A stretch of DNA of 64,000 bases from Stomorhina lunata. Lineage: Eukaryota > Arthropoda > Insecta > Diptera > Rhiniidae. The DNA lies in contig OW121741.1 in assembly GCA_933228675.1 (NCBI GenBank), forward strand, positions 59,619,363-59,683,362. Direction: 5' to 3'. Below the pieces are notes generated by a model that was not told the DNA's origin, made no database searches, and saw only the letters and a list, made by a program, of their open reading frames with translations. This document shows positions 26,180 through 38,196 of this stretch, piece by piece. The position numbers and the translations under genes are program-made. Position 1 is the stretch's first letter. Every line of letters starts with the position of its first letter.

Positions 26180-27123
26180 TTTTTATACCCTTCACCAATA
26201 GGTGAAAGGGTATTATAAGTTTGTGATTCCGTTTGTAATTCTTTATTAGTGATCGTAGACCCCATAAAAATTATACCGATCGACTCAGAATCGGGAGGAG
26301 AATCGATTAAGCGATGTCCGTCTGTCTGTCTGTTGAAATCAAGTTTCTGAAGCCCCTGGAGGATGGACCTACATAAATTATATATCAGATTTTAGGAAAT
26401 TCTCCCGCAATGAACGCTATTAAATTAAAATCAGTTTATAAACACAGAAAAAATCGAAAAAATACGAAAAATTAGACGAAAATTTTAAAATTTTTGATTG
26501 AAACACACTTTTAAATAACAAGGGCAAAAAGATAATCCTAGTGTACATATGATAATATATTATATATCAGATTGTAGGAAATGTAAAATTTTACCAAAAT
26601 CGGTCCATAAACAACTGAGATATCGCCAAAACACTAAATTTGATGTATCGCAAATTGCCCAAAGTACGCATTAGGGAATGTTTGTTGAAAAAATGAAATG
26701 CAGAAATAGGAAAAAACCATCCTCCTTTAGCACGGACATACATAAATTTTATATTAGATTCCCACGTCAAGCACGTTATTAAATTTTATCAAAAGCGGTC
26801 CATAAACAACTGAGATATCGCCAAAACACTACTTGTGATGTGCAGCAAATTCCCCAAAGTATGTGTCTAAGAAATGTTGTTGACATTTTGTAAGTATTGT
26901 TTCAGCGATATCTCAGGTGTTTATGGACCGATTGTGATAAATTTTGCCAGCGTTCTTTGTGGGAGGATTTCCTAAAATCTGATATATAAACTCCACAAAT
27001 TTAATTATGAATACCATTCAAATTGTACCGATCGACTCAGAATCGGCAGGAGAATAGATTTCGCGACGTGTGTCCGTCTGTCCGTCCGTCTACCTGTCTG
27101 TCCGTCCGTCTACCTGGTTGTCC
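26180..27123 (-). mobile_element. Family H copy, cut by a second insertion
   Basis: The right end is at 26180, and the copy runs inward to the internal GTCY array ('tctacctggttgtcc', about 27065-27123). There the complete right end of another minus copy begins, so the second copy inserted in or next to the GTCY array of the first. Confidence 0.6.
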
Positions 27124-29592
27124 TTTTTATACCCTTCACCAATAGGTGAAAGGGTATTATAAGTTTGTGATTCCGTCTGTAATTTATTATTAGTTGTTTA
27201 TTAGTGATCGTAGACCGATCGACTCAGAATCGGGAGGAGAATCGATTAAGCGACGTCCGTCTGTCTGTCTGTCTGTCTGTCCGTCTGTCTGTCTGTCTGT
27301 CTGTCCGTCTGTCTGTTGAAATCAAGTTTCTGAAGCCCCTGGAGGATGGACTTACATAAATTATATACCAGATTTTAGGAAATTCTTCCGCAATGAACGC
27401 TATTAAAATCGGCTTATAAACACCGAAAATATCGAAAAAATACCAAAAATTAGAAGAAAATTTTAAAATTTTTGATTGAAACACACTTTTAAATAACAAG
27501 AGAAAAACTATACTCCTGGTGTTTATGTGATAATATATTATATATCAGATTGTAGGAAATGGTTCCCCAAAGCACTCTGTAAAATTTTATCAAAACACTA
27601 CTTGTGATGTACAGCAAATTGCCCAAAGTACGTGTCTAAGAAATTTTGTTTACATTTTGTAAGTATTGTTTCAGCGATATCTCAGGTGTTTATGGACCGA
27701 TTGTGATGAAATTTAACAGCGTTCTTTGTGTGAGGATTTCCTAAAGTCTGATATATAAACTCCACAAATTTTATTATGAATACCATTCAAACTGTACCTA
27801 TCGACTCAGAATCGGCAGGAGAATTGATTTCCCGACGTCCGTCCGTCTGTTTGTCCGTCCGTCCGTCTACCTGTCTGTCCGTCAGTCCGTCTACCTGTCT
27901 GTCCTTTGGAGCTTTTGTAGTCAAGTTTTTGGAGCTCCTTTTTTGTCGATATTTTAGATGTTTATTTTGATCAAATTTAATAGCGTTCTTCACAGCGGAT
28001 TACCTAAATTCTGATGCACTCGGTAATTTGTGGTAGATATAATTTAGTGTTTAATCGATATTTCACGTGTTTTGATCGACAACAGTGAAATGCAGGGTGG
28101 GACGATATCCTAAAATTTTGTGTAAAATGCATATGGGTATACCTTCCAGGAGCTCCACAAATCTGATTTTAGCAGACAGACACACTGCATTTATCTTAAT
28201 TTTGTGTCTGCCTTTTGAACATTATGATAATATTTGAGTATGCATTATAAATCAAATTATAGGTAATCTTCCTAGGAAGTACAAAAATGCAGCTAAGTAC
28301 ATGATATCCGTTCAAAACCTACATATGTATGTATATATCTCACATATCAACGAAAATTTAAATTTTTTAATTGCAATTGGGAGAAATCCGTTCACGTTTG
28401 ACAATGTCTCCCATATAACTTCGCCTAAGGCAATCTCTTAGTAGCTAATAAATGACAAATTATAATTATCTAATTAGCTAATTAATTATAATTATATATC
28501 TATTATAATAGATACGATGATGACATTTAGTATAAAGACGTTGTACAATATCGTTATTCAGAGCGATAGCGCCTAAAATAAACTTTCTAGAGGGACAACA
28601 TTTGACAAAAGTATTTCTCTTGAAAAGTTCGGCATTGAAAATGGGCGAGCTCGGTTCACATTTACTGTTATCTCCCATATAACCCCGACCGGGAATTACT
28701 TTAATGCTGATACATTAAATCATATTATAATTGCACAAAGAACTAGAGCAAAACTTTCCACACATCCATCGGACAGAGCGAAAGAACAATAGATCCCAAA
28801 TATTATTGTTGAAGTATTCATCTTAATAAGTTAACTAACTTCAGATTAATAAGTAAATCTTCAATAAATTTTCCGCCAAAGCTGATATCCATTCATTTAA
28901 AAGCTATATATTTCACGTATGTATCTAAAACTATGAGTGTATACCTTATAATTCTAAGGCTTGTATACATTGACAATCATTGTTAAAGCTTTGACCTAAA
29001 TCAGTTCAGAGTTTTACATAACTAATCATGAACTTTTAATAGTTGGACAATTCGTATGAATTAAAGTACACAACCCTCACTGGGCACTGTGTTTTTGGGT
29101 TGCATGCCAGAATACTTAATCTTCATCAAATCGATGTGATCTTGCAAATCTAAGGGCATCTACATTTCGAAGCATCTTTTCTGCATAATTTATCTGGTCT
29201 ATCGAACTTTATCAAATGTTCGTAAAATAGACACATATCACTTTACGAAGTAACGCTGCCTTCGACATCAGCCACCTGCCCAACCTAACGTTTGGGTCCA
29301 TAACTATTTTAGATGATGACGCCACCAAAAAGTTTTTCGTTTTCCGACTCTTAATTTTAAAGATTCTTGGCATATAATAGTAGTATAACCATATATTGCT
29401 AGGAATTACATTTAGTATGAACAAAAGAAAATTAATATACATATGAAGCATTTGTGTGGGACTCAACTAAGTCAGTAATCAGAAACTATGTAATTATCAA
29501 TATATTCTTACGATTTTGTACTTTACTTTTGGAACACCATTGGTGAAGGGTATCCAAGATTCGGCAAAGCCGAATATACCACTCTTACTTGT
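27124..29592 (-). mobile_element. Family H, full-length copy
   Basis: The right end is at 27124 ('tttttatacccttcacc') and the left end at about 29560-29592, giving 2.47 kb. GTCY arrays lie at 27256-27315 and 27838-27905, with the TA-rich tract at about 28460-28510. All diagnostic blocks are in order. Confidence 0.7.
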
Positions 29593-30339
29593 TGAAAAAT
29601 ACAGTTATAAAAAAAATTTAATTCTCATCGAATTTTGAATTTTGGCGATATCCCTAGTGTTTATAGAAAATATAAAAATTGTAATTTAGCATCGAATTTT
29701 GGCTATATCTCAGTTGTAAGTAGATCTATATGTAGCAATTTAATAGTGTACTTCGTAGAACACTATTAACATCCTATACAACAAGTTATGTCGGTATGCC
29801 ATCTAGAAGCTCATCAAACTTGATTTCAACATACCGAAATATGTCTTAAATAAGTGACTTTTGGACATTATGATGGCCTTTATTTATATCTTACGTAAGT
29901 GTTGTTGCCAAAAGTGTAATCTAAATAGGTCCACTAAATATTCTCATTAAAGCAACCATTTAATCGGTCCTCTAATTTAAATACGACAAGGTGCGAAATG
30001 TTACAATGTTGTGTAATTTCTGAAATTGTATTTCAATCTACCTCCAAAATGTAGACCCAATATAAAACAAGGTTATTCACTAATTAAAGTATTGTTCATA
30101 TATCACCTAAAAATTAAATGTATGAGCTGTGTTAATTATCGAGATTTGAAACTTTTTCAGATTAGGAAATCAATATACATATATTAGTATTTTTGTAGGA
30201 TTCACCTAAATCAGTCTTCAGAAACATACATACTTGTAATTGACCAAAAACTCTTTCCACTCTGAACTTTACTTTTGTAACACCATTGGTGAAGGGTATT
30301 TAAGGTTCGACATAGCCGAACATAGCACTCTTACTTGTT
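29593..30339 (-). mobile_element. Diverged (older) family H-type copy
   Basis: The left end is recognisable but mutated ('ttcgacatagccgaacatag', then 'cactcttacttgttt'). The interior ('atgtcggtatgccatctaga', 'ctatatctcagttgtaag') matches the old subfamily seen in the inverted repeat at 33268-36812 and not the young copies. Confidence 0.5.
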
Positions 30340-30811
30340 TAGATATAAGTAAATAATAAAATGAGAAAAAAATTTTGCAATATACAAAAATACAATGTAA
30401 GTTCAATAGGAACTAAATATATAAAATAAGTTTTTAATGTTAAAAATATTTTGTCATATTTATCACCAGAAAATAAACAGACTCAAATCCCCTAAAGAAG
30501 TTTCCAAAAAAAAAAAAACGAAACGTTGGGAAATGTAAATCAACTATTGTTTTATTTACATCAACAATTAAAATCCGACCATATCAGCCTAAACATTGGT
30601 CATACAAAAAGTAAAAACAACTAAGTAAATCTTTAATATTAATGGAATTTTATATTCCAAAAGTGGTGAAGTGGTAACACTAGTGGAAAATTAAGTTGCG
30701 GACAACTAGAGTTCAAATTTTGGTAATATTACCCTCACAGAAAGTGATTTCTTCACTTTCTAATTTAATACTGAAAAAAAAAAATCCAAATCTGAAAATA
30801 AAAAATTAGCT
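30340..30811. other. Unique AT-rich flank upstream of the SAM-like remnant
   Basis: There is no repeat-family block and no long open frame. It contains an A13 run near 30508-30520. It could hold the promoter and 5' leader of the gene whose first exon starts at 30812. Confidence 0.35.
30672..30682 (+). promoter_or_regulatory. Possible Motif 1-like core promoter element
   Basis: TGGTAACACTA differs at one position from the Drosophila core-promoter Motif 1 consensus YGGTCACACTR. It lies 130 bp upstream of the candidate start codon. A one-mismatch 11-mer can arise by chance, so this is only suggestive. Confidence 0.2.
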
Positions 30812-31172
30812 ATGGCGATAAGTAGCCCAGAAGCTGACGAGGAAGACTCTAAAAGGCTAATTAAATGGTTGGAAGAGGCTAAGTTGCGCAATATTTGTTC
30901 TTCCTTCAGAGGTGAGTATTCTAACTTTGTATTTTAAGAAGTTGAGCTTATATGTGTGTATAAAATGTCTTAGACGCCGGGATAACATATGATTTACAAT
31001 ATTTACAATATTTGGAAAGAGAAATATACAAGAAGCCATTCCGCCAATAGGAGTCCGTGCAAAGTTTAGATGCAAGCTTTTTGATTGGAGAAAAAAATAT
31101 TTGGAATTGAAGATGCACGAAGATACCTCTCCAATAATCGACGCAGCTAGTTCCAATGGTTCCCTCAAAAAA
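30812..31172 (+). pseudogene. SAM-domain-like host gene, exons 1-2 (decayed)
   Basis: Exon 1 (30812-30911) starts with ATG and encodes MAISSPEADEEDSKRL followed by IKWLEEAKLRNICSSFR. It ends at a canonical AG|GTGAGT donor. A 62-nt intron (30912-30973), the usual fly size, ends TCTTAG. Exon 2 (30974-31172) joins in phase to read DAGITYDLQYLQYLE. About 45 bases in, the frame must shift to continue QEAIPPIGVRAKFRCKLFDW and RKKYLELKMHEDTSP. The WLE...F...GI.YD.L...IQE.IPPIG.R.KF...W pattern matches a SAM domain, a helical protein- or RNA-interaction module. A GTAATT donor follows at 31173, before repeats begin at 31206. The frameshift argues for a pseudogene. The specific gene is not recognised. 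Confidence 0.55.
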
Positions 31173-31205
31173 GTAATTATACCCCAAATTTTAAGTACAA
31201 ATTCT

Positions 31206-31675
31206 ATTTTTATATCCTTCACCAAAAGGTGAAAGGGTATTATAAGTGGGTCATTCAGTTTGTAATTTTTTTATTATTCGTCCTAGACCCCATAAAATTT
31301 ATACCAATCGACTCAGAATCGCCAGGAGAGTCGATTTAGCCATGTCCGTCTGTCTGTTGAAATCAAATTTGTGGAGCTCCTGGTGGGTGTTCCCAGACGA
31401 ATTATACATCAGATTTTAGGAAATTTCCCTACGCTATTGAATTTCATTAAAATCGGTCCATAAACACCCGAGATATTGTTAAAATACTAAACTTCGATGA
31501 CGAATTTTAAAAATTTTTTTTAAAAAATACAGTTTTAAAAAATTTTTTTTTTAAATTCTCATCGAATTTTTAATTTTGGCGATATCTCTGGTGTTTATGG
31601 ACCGATTTTGATAAAATTTAATAGCGTGCTGCGTTGAAGTATTTTCCAAAATCTGACAGTTCTTTGTGCAATTAT
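31206..31675 (-). mobile_element. Older family H subfamily copy, right-end half
   Basis: The right end ('tttttatatccttcaccaaa' plus 'ggtgaaagggtattataag') is followed by 'cgactcagaatcgccaggag', a short GTCY tract (about 31345-31360) and T-rich modules. It differs from the young copies in the same way as 34849-35507 ('gccaggag', 'tttagccatgtccg'). It begins 33 bp after the exon 2 donor. Confidence 0.55.
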
Positions 31676-32206
31676 GTAATTTAATTTATCAGCATTAAAG
31701 TGATTCTCGGTCGGAGTTATATGGGAGATTTTACTAAATGTGAACCAAGCTCGACCATTTTCAATACCGAACTTTTCAAGAGATCAGAAATACTTTTGTC
31801 AAATGTTGTCCCTCTAAAAAGTTTATTTTAGGCGCTATCGCCCTGAATAACGATATTGTACAATGTCTTTATACTAAATATCATCATCGTATCCATTATA
31901 ATTTGTCATTTATTAGCTACTAAGAGATTGCCTCAGGCGAAGTTATACGGAAGCAATTGTCAAACGTGAACGGATTTCTCCCAATTGCAATTAAACAATT
32001 TAAATTTTCGTTGATATGTGAGATACATACATACATATGTAGGTTTTGAACGCATATCATGTACTTAGTTGCATTTTTGTACTTCCTAGGAAGATTACCT
32101 TTAATTTGATATATAATACATTCTCAAATGTTATCATAATGTTCAAAAGTCAGACACAAAATTAAGATAAATTAAGTGTGTCGATGATGGTGTTTGCTTC
32201 TCTAAA
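31676..32206 (+). mobile_element. Family H internal fragment
   Basis: Plus-oriented blocks 'ttctttgtgcaattat', 'ggagttatatgggagat', 'gcgctatcgccctgaataac' and 'cttcctaggaagatta' are present. There are no termini and no GTCY array. The TA-rich tract is reduced. Confidence 0.5.
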
Positions 32207-32453
32207 TTGAATGCTTTATTTTTGAAACGTGTTAAAGAACAAAAAAAAATCGAGTTTTTAGTTGAAGGTAAACACATCATTTAGAGAAAACAAATTTAAA
32301 AGTATGTTAATATTGGAAAAAAAATATTTTGTGCATAATAAAATATTACAGATATTAATAACTTTCACGAGAAAAAATGATAGATTTAAAAAAAATAATA
32401 TCAAGGTTGTTACGAAGATGTTGTTTAGAACGTTTCAAAAATAAAGCATTCAA
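32207..32453. mobile_element. MITE, 247 bp
   Basis: Perfect 24-bp inverted repeats start TTGAATGCTTTATTTTTGAA (32207-32230 and 32430-32453). The interior is AT-rich and non-coding. The flanks are A/T-rich (ctaaa and aattt), so a target duplication cannot be read safely and the superfamily stays open. Confidence 0.65.
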
Positions 32454-32573
32454 AATTTATTTTGCTTTTATAAATTTTTCAATTCTGAAATTTAATTTAA
32501 ATAAAAAAATAGAAGCAATCAAATACTATTTTGCTATTATTTCTTAAATAAAAGAAATTATAAACGGGTTTAC

Positions 32574-32662
32574 TCAGGTATGGATGTAGTCTTGCTGGTA
32601 ACATGTTTTACTACAACCCGAGGGTTCCAATATCGAGCCTGTGTGAGGTCAATTTTTTTTTT
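32574..32662 (+). repeat. Candidate tRNA-derived SINE head
   Basis: An A-box-like GGTATGGATGTAGT is followed by the B-box-like GGGTTCCAATATCGAGCC and a T-run that could end pol III transcription. It does not fold as a proper tRNA by eye. A second, opposite-facing head with the same GGTATGG start lies 80 bp away. Confidence 0.35.
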
Positions 32663-32734
32663 TCGTTTAACTTTAAAAAATTAATAAATTATTATTTAAA
32701 TGTTATTTATAATTGAAAATAAAAATAAAAAAAA

Positions 32735-32815
32735 TTTTGCCCCAACCCAGTTTTGAACCCAGAATCTCAGCACCGAAAACCTTCGTGCCTGACACCTACG
32801 CCATACCGTCCGCTG
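32735..32815 (-). repeat. Candidate tRNA-derived SINE head, minus strand
   Basis: On the minus strand, GGTATGGCGTAGGTGTCAGG (A-box consensus TRGCNNAGYNGG) is followed about 30 nt later by GGGTTCAAAACTGGG (B box GGTTCRANNCC, 10 of 11) and a T-run. The T-arm lacks a matching stem, so this is a tRNA-related pseudogene or SINE and not a working tRNA gene. Confidence 0.45.
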
Positions 32816-33267
32816 AAATTCTGAATTCTTAAACGCAATATTAATGTTTCTAATGCTTTCTACAGTAAACCGTTATTTTAAAAACCTTTTATTTTATTAC
32901 GAACATTTTTTTTATATATGTATAATAAAAATAATAATAATGTAATGCATTTTGTATGTAGCATAATTATTTATGAATTGCTATTAAAAGATTTTATTTT
33001 TTCAAACATTAAATAACAAATTTGAAGAAAACAAAATAATTGAAAAAAAATATGTATATAATATGATGCATACCTTTTTAATATCGATCAAAAAAAAAAG
33101 ATTTTTATTTTTTTTTGTCACAATAATGAAACATAAATATTTAAATAAATAATAATAATAATTAAATATAAATATGTGTTTGTAGATACTGCACTACTTA
33201 TAAAGTGCAAATAATTCGCCCTAATTTATTAGTTGTCAAAAAAGGGAGCATCTATGCAAAAGTAATG

Positions 33268-34848
33268 TTTTGTTCATCGATTTTTCAGCAAGAATTTAAA
33301 ACAGTGTGCAAATAAATAGCGGCAATGTTTTTTTTTTTTCATTTGTAACCTATCAATTACAAGTATGTATGTTTCTGAAGACTGATTAAGGAAAGTCCTA
33401 CAGAAATAATAATATATATTGATTTCAAATCTCGGTTATTAACACATACTGTAAGTTTTGGGCCGATGAAATAATAATACTTTATTAATTTGTGTTTTAC
33501 CTTGATTTATATTGGGTCTAAAGAATTCTGAAGGTAGATTGAAATACAAACAATTTCAGAAATTTAAATTCATATGTCTTAAAAGTAAGGGGACCGATTA
33601 AAATGGTTGCTTTAACGAGATGTTTCTAGGGTATTGCTCTTTCGGTGCAAATGTAAAACATATTAAATAATAAAACAAAAAAACAAGAAGTAGTTTATGT
33701 TATATGCTTTAGATTGTTATAAAGTTAGATAAATACTTCAGAAATAATATTTGGAAAGTATTGTTTTTTTCAATTTGGCAAGCCTTTTGTTCTTAGGGTA
33801 TACTTAGACTCTTTAATTGATTGATATTGTATATAGATTTTGAAGGGATATTTTCAAAATTATTTTTTTTTTCAATTTTATTAAGTTGTTTTTTGTGTTA
33901 ATCACGGAAATATTACCTATATTTTGATATGTTAAACTTACATAAATTGGACCTAAAATACATTTAAAAGTTAAACGCAAAAGTTCTATATTGTTCAAAA
34001 TTTTGTATCCTGATTTCGGTGTCTTGACTTTATATCTGGTAACTAACAAATATCACAACATTTTAAAATACGTGTATATCTTTTTCTTATAGTAAAAGCA
34101 CATGGTTAATCTTGAATGTCTGTGAATTTAGTAGGCAGAATTAGTACCAATATCTACAATTATATATAATTAATATATTAACCTATAGATTCAGTTAGAT
34201 TTTTATACATATGTATATGTATGGTTTTGAACGGATACCATTGTAATGAGTTGTATTTTGCATAATTCATAAAAAGATTACCTACAATTTAATATAAATA
34301 TACTTATTATATGTCGCAAATAATGAGCAATCACTATGTTCAAAAGTCATACCACTATTTTTAGACATATGTACATTGTATTTCCGTCTACTGAAATCAG
34401 GTTTGTGTAGCTCCTGGATGGCATACCGACATAAGTTAAATATTGGATGTTAATAGTGTTCTATGAAGTTTATTATCAAATTTCAATATACATTTCTATT
34501 AACACCTGAGATATAGCCAAAACTCGAAATTCGATGCCGAATTAAAATTTTATATTTCTTTTTAAATCATATTCGTTTAATTTGTATAAAATTCTTCAAT
34601 TTGTTTAAAATTCCTCAATTTGCGGATAGTATACTGACATGAATAAGATGTCAGATCTTACGAAATCCACTAAAGCAAAACGATATTAAATATCATCAAA
34701 ATCGGTATATAACAATCTGAGATATAGCCAAAACTCCAAATTCGATGTCCCGCTAATTGCCGAATTTAAAATATTTTTTTTTTTTTAAATATACTTTTTT
34801 GTAAAAAAAATACATTTTTTTTGTAAAAAAAATCATTTTTTTTGAAGA
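33268..34848 (+). repeat. Left arm of large imperfect inverted repeat
   Basis: This begins 'tgttttgttcatcgattttt' and contains the 'ggttttgaacggatacca' block, related to but diverged from family H. The arm recurs in reverse at 35508-36812. The matching open frames (33813-34049 minus, 36055-36267 plus) encode similar lysine-rich peptides with no domain and belong to the repeat. Confidence 0.6.
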
Positions 34849-35507
34849 AAGTTTTCTGAATTGTATATCAAATTTTAGGAAATCATTCAACGCAGAGCAC
34901 TGTTGAATTTCATCGTAATCGGTATATCAACAACTCAGATATCGCTAAAGCAAAATATATCGATTTTTTTTAAAAAAACAGCATTTAAAAAAAAAAAAAT
35001 TCGAATTATATGTCAGATTTTAGAAAATACTTCAACGCAGCACGCTATCAAATTTCATCAAAATCGGTCCATAAACACCAGAGATATCGACAAAATTCAA
35101 AATTCGATGAGAATTTAAAAATTTTTTTTTTTAAAATATGTAAATTTTAAAAAAATTTTTTAAAATTCGTCAATTTGTACCCATCGAATTTTAGTATTTT
35201 GCCGATATCTCCGGTGTTTATGGACCGATTTTGATGAAATTTAATAGCGTACTGCGTAGGTCAATTTCCTCGAATCTGATATACAATTTATCTCGCTACA
35301 CCCTCCAGGAGCTGCACAAACTTGATTTCAACAGACAGACAGACAGACAGACGGACAGACAGACAGACGGACATGGCTAAATCGACTCTCCTGGCGATTC
35401 TGAGTCGATCGGTATAATTTTTATGGGGTCTAAGACGAATAATGAAAAAATTACAAACTGAATGACAAACTTATAATACCCCCACCTATTGGTGAAGGGT
35501 ATAAAAA
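34849..35507 (+). mobile_element. Older family H subfamily, right-end half, in centre of inverted repeat
   Basis: T-rich 'gatatcg...gaccgattttgatgaaa' modules lead to a GTCY array (about 35330-35375), 'ctcctggcgattctgagtcg' and the right-end hairpin at 35485-35507. It is the same subfamily as 31206-31675. Confidence 0.55.
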
Positions 35508-36812
35508 TGATTTTTTTTACAAAAAAATATATTTTTTTACAAAAAAATATTTTAAATTCGGCAATTTGCGGGACATCGAATTTGGAGTTTTATACTATCC
35601 GCAAATTGAGGAATTTTAAACAAATTGAAGAATTTTATACAAATTAAAAAAATATAATTTAAAAGTAAATATAAAATTTTAATTCGGCATCGAATTTCTA
35701 GTTTTGGCTATATCTCAGGTGTTAATAGAAATGTATATTGAAAGTTGATAATAAACTTCATAGAACACTATTAACATCCAATATTTAACTTATGTCGGTA
35801 TGCCATCCAGGAGCTACACAAACCTGATTTCAGTAGACGGAAATACGATGTACATATGTCTAAAATTAGTGGTATGACTTTTGAACATAGTAATTGTTCA
35901 TTATTTGCGACATATAATAAGTATGTTTATATTAAATTGTAGGTAATCTTTTTATGAATTATGCAAAATACAACTCATTACAATGGTATCCGTTCAAAAC
36001 CATACATATACATATGTATAAAAATCTAACTGAACCTATAGGTTAATATATTATTTGTATATAATTGCAAGATATAAAGTCAAGACACCGAAATCAGGAC
36101 TTTTGCGTTTAACTTTTAAATGTATTTTAAGTCCAATTTATGTAAGTTTAACATATCAAAATATAGGTAAGATTTCAGTGATTAACACAAAAAACAACTT
36201 TATAAAATTGAAAAAATTAATTTTGAAAATATCCTTTCAAAATCTATATACAATATCAATCAATTGAAGTCTAAGTATATCCTAAGAACAAAAGGCTTGC
36301 CAAATTGAAAGAACAATACTTTCCAAGTATTATTTCTGAAGTATTTATCTAACTTTATAACAATCTAAAGCATATATTGTTTGACTGCAGAATTACTACC
36401 AAATGTAATTTCCATAAGTCTAACATAAACTACTTCTTGTTTTTTTTTTATTATTTAATATACCCCAGAAACATCTCGTTAAAGCAACCATTTTAATCGG
36501 TCCCCTTACTTTTAAGACATATATATGAATTTAAATTTCTGAAATTGATTGTATTTCAGTCTGCCTTCAGAATTCTTTAGACCCAATATAAATCAAGGTA
36601 AAACACAAATTAATAAAGTATCATTATTTCATCGGCCCAAAACTTACAGTATGTGTTAATAACCGAGATTTTAAATCAATATATATTATTATTTCTGTAG
36701 GACTGTCCTTAATCAGTCTTCAGAAACAAACATACTTGTAATTGATAGGTTACAATTATTTATTTGCACACTGTTTTAAATTCTTGCTGAAAAATCGATG
36801 AACAAAATATTT
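35508..36812 (-). repeat. Right arm of large imperfect inverted repeat
   Basis: This is the reverse complement of 33268-34848 with several indels and substitutions, ending in the complement of 'gttcatcgatttttcagc'. The shorter length comes mostly from lost A/T-rich stretches. Confidence 0.6.
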
Positions 36813-37509
36813 AACTGCACAAAGAACTAGAGCAAAATTTTCTACACATCCATCGTACAGATCGGAAGAACAATATCCCAAATCTATCCAAATATTATGA
36901 AGTATTCATCTTAATTAGTTAACTAACTTCAGATTAATAAGTAAATCTTCAATAACTTTTCCGATAAAGCTGATATCCATCCATTTAAAAGCTATATATT
37001 TCCCGTATGTACCTAAAACTAAGAGTGTATACCTTATTATTCTAAGGCTTGTATACATTGACACAACAATCATTATTAAAGCTTTGATCTATATCGGTCC
37101 GCTCACTTCAGAGTTTTACATAATTAATCAAGAACTTTTACTAGTTGGATTATACGTACATTTGGAAGCATTTTTTCTGCATGGTTTATCTGATCTATCG
37201 AACTTTATTAAACCTAACCTTTGGGTCCATGACTTTTCTAGACGATGACGCCAGCGAAAAGCTTTTCGTTTTCCGACTCTTAATTTAAAAGACTCTGCAT
37301 ACAATACTAGTATAACCAAATATTGCTAGGAATTATATTTGCTATGAACAAAAGAAAATTAATATACATTTGTGTGGGGCTCAACTAACTTAGTAATCAT
37401 AACTATATAATTATCAATAAATTCTTACGATATTGAACTTTACTTTTGGAACACCATTGGTGAAGGGTATCCAAGATTCGTCAAAGCCGAATATACCACT
37501 CTTACTTAT
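36813..37509 (-). mobile_element. Family H copy, left-end half
   Basis: This runs from 'gcacaaagaactagagcaaa' to the left end ('ttcgtcaaagccgaatatac' with one hairpin mismatch, then 'cactcttactta') at about 37509. The pseudo-exon at 37522 follows directly. Confidence 0.6.
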
Positions 37510-37521
37510 TTTATTTTCAAG

Positions 37522-37839
37522 GATTTGCGGACTCTTTTGGAAGAAATTTCTGAGGTAAGAGCAATAATGTAGGTTTAAGCAAACAAAAAGGGATTTAAAA
37601 ACTGCAATAGGGATGAGCTCATCAACATAAATATAAAAGAAACAAACTGTTAAAGCATCCATCTTAGACCTCAATACTTCCCTGAACTTGTCAAAGAGAT
37701 TTGCATTTATTTCCAAAATTGCATTTATATCCACTATGCAATAGTAAAACATACGTTAGAAGAAAATATGTCGCTTAGTTATAAAATATTTGTAAGTTCT
37801 TCAAAATGTAAAAGAATTGTTATTTTTTATTTTAAATAA
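37522..37839 (+). pseudogene. SAM-domain-like host gene, exon 3 (decayed)
   Basis: This is preceded by the acceptor TTATTTTCAAG. One frame reads DLRTLLEEISEVRAIM, stop, V, stop, ANKKGFKNCNRDELIN, then INIKETNC, stop, and IHLRPQYFPELVKEICIYF. It continues open to 37839, with a possible GTAAGT donor at 37792. Exon 2 ends in phase 0 and this exon starts in phase 0, so they join in frame across a 6.3-kb repeat-filled intron. The text 'NRDELIN...PQYFPELVKEICIYF' looks like conserved helical protein sequence on the same strand as the SAM-like exons. The three stops mark it as dead. The linkage is inferred from phase, strand and spacing only. Confidence 0.5.
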
Positions 37840-38196
37840 ATAAATTTTTATTATTTATTTTCTTGTTACCTAAATTTATTTAATAAAACTGCAAATTTCA
37901 AATTAATAATTGATTCAAAATAGTTTCAACCTTAATTTTGTGACGGTTCGACAATTAATCAATGTTGAAACTGCCTTAGAACAATAATTTTCGATTTAAA
38001 TTCAATTTTATTTCAACTTTGGAAATTATTGTATCTATATTGTTTCAATATAGATATTATTAAAATAGAGAAACTTCAAATTAATATGGTTTAACATTAA
38101 AATAAAAAAATCGGCATTGCTAGATTATCGTTAATGTTTTTTATTAATCTAATGTGGTTTTTATTAATTTTATACTGTTTTTTCTCTGGGTGTAAA
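37840..38196. other. AT-rich unique DNA
   Basis: No coding or family H blocks are seen. It contains a short inverted repeat 'ctatattg...caatatag' near 38034-38053. This is probably the remaining flank of the SAM-like pseudogene. Confidence 0.3.

Larger units (their letters stand above)
32454..33267. other. AT-rich region with two tRNA-like heads
   Basis: Apart from the two tRNA-like stretches listed separately, this is very AT-rich DNA with A- and T-runs. No open frame or family H block is recognised. Confidence 0.4.

Noticed and set aside
32735..32815. Functional tRNA gene
   Set aside because: A and B boxes are present, but the T-arm and acceptor do not pair. It is better read as a SINE or pseudogene.
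37414..37752. 112-aa minus-strand frame
   Set aside because: The opposite strand carries the better-supported pseudo-exon text with splice acceptor and phase match. The minus frame runs into family H sequence.
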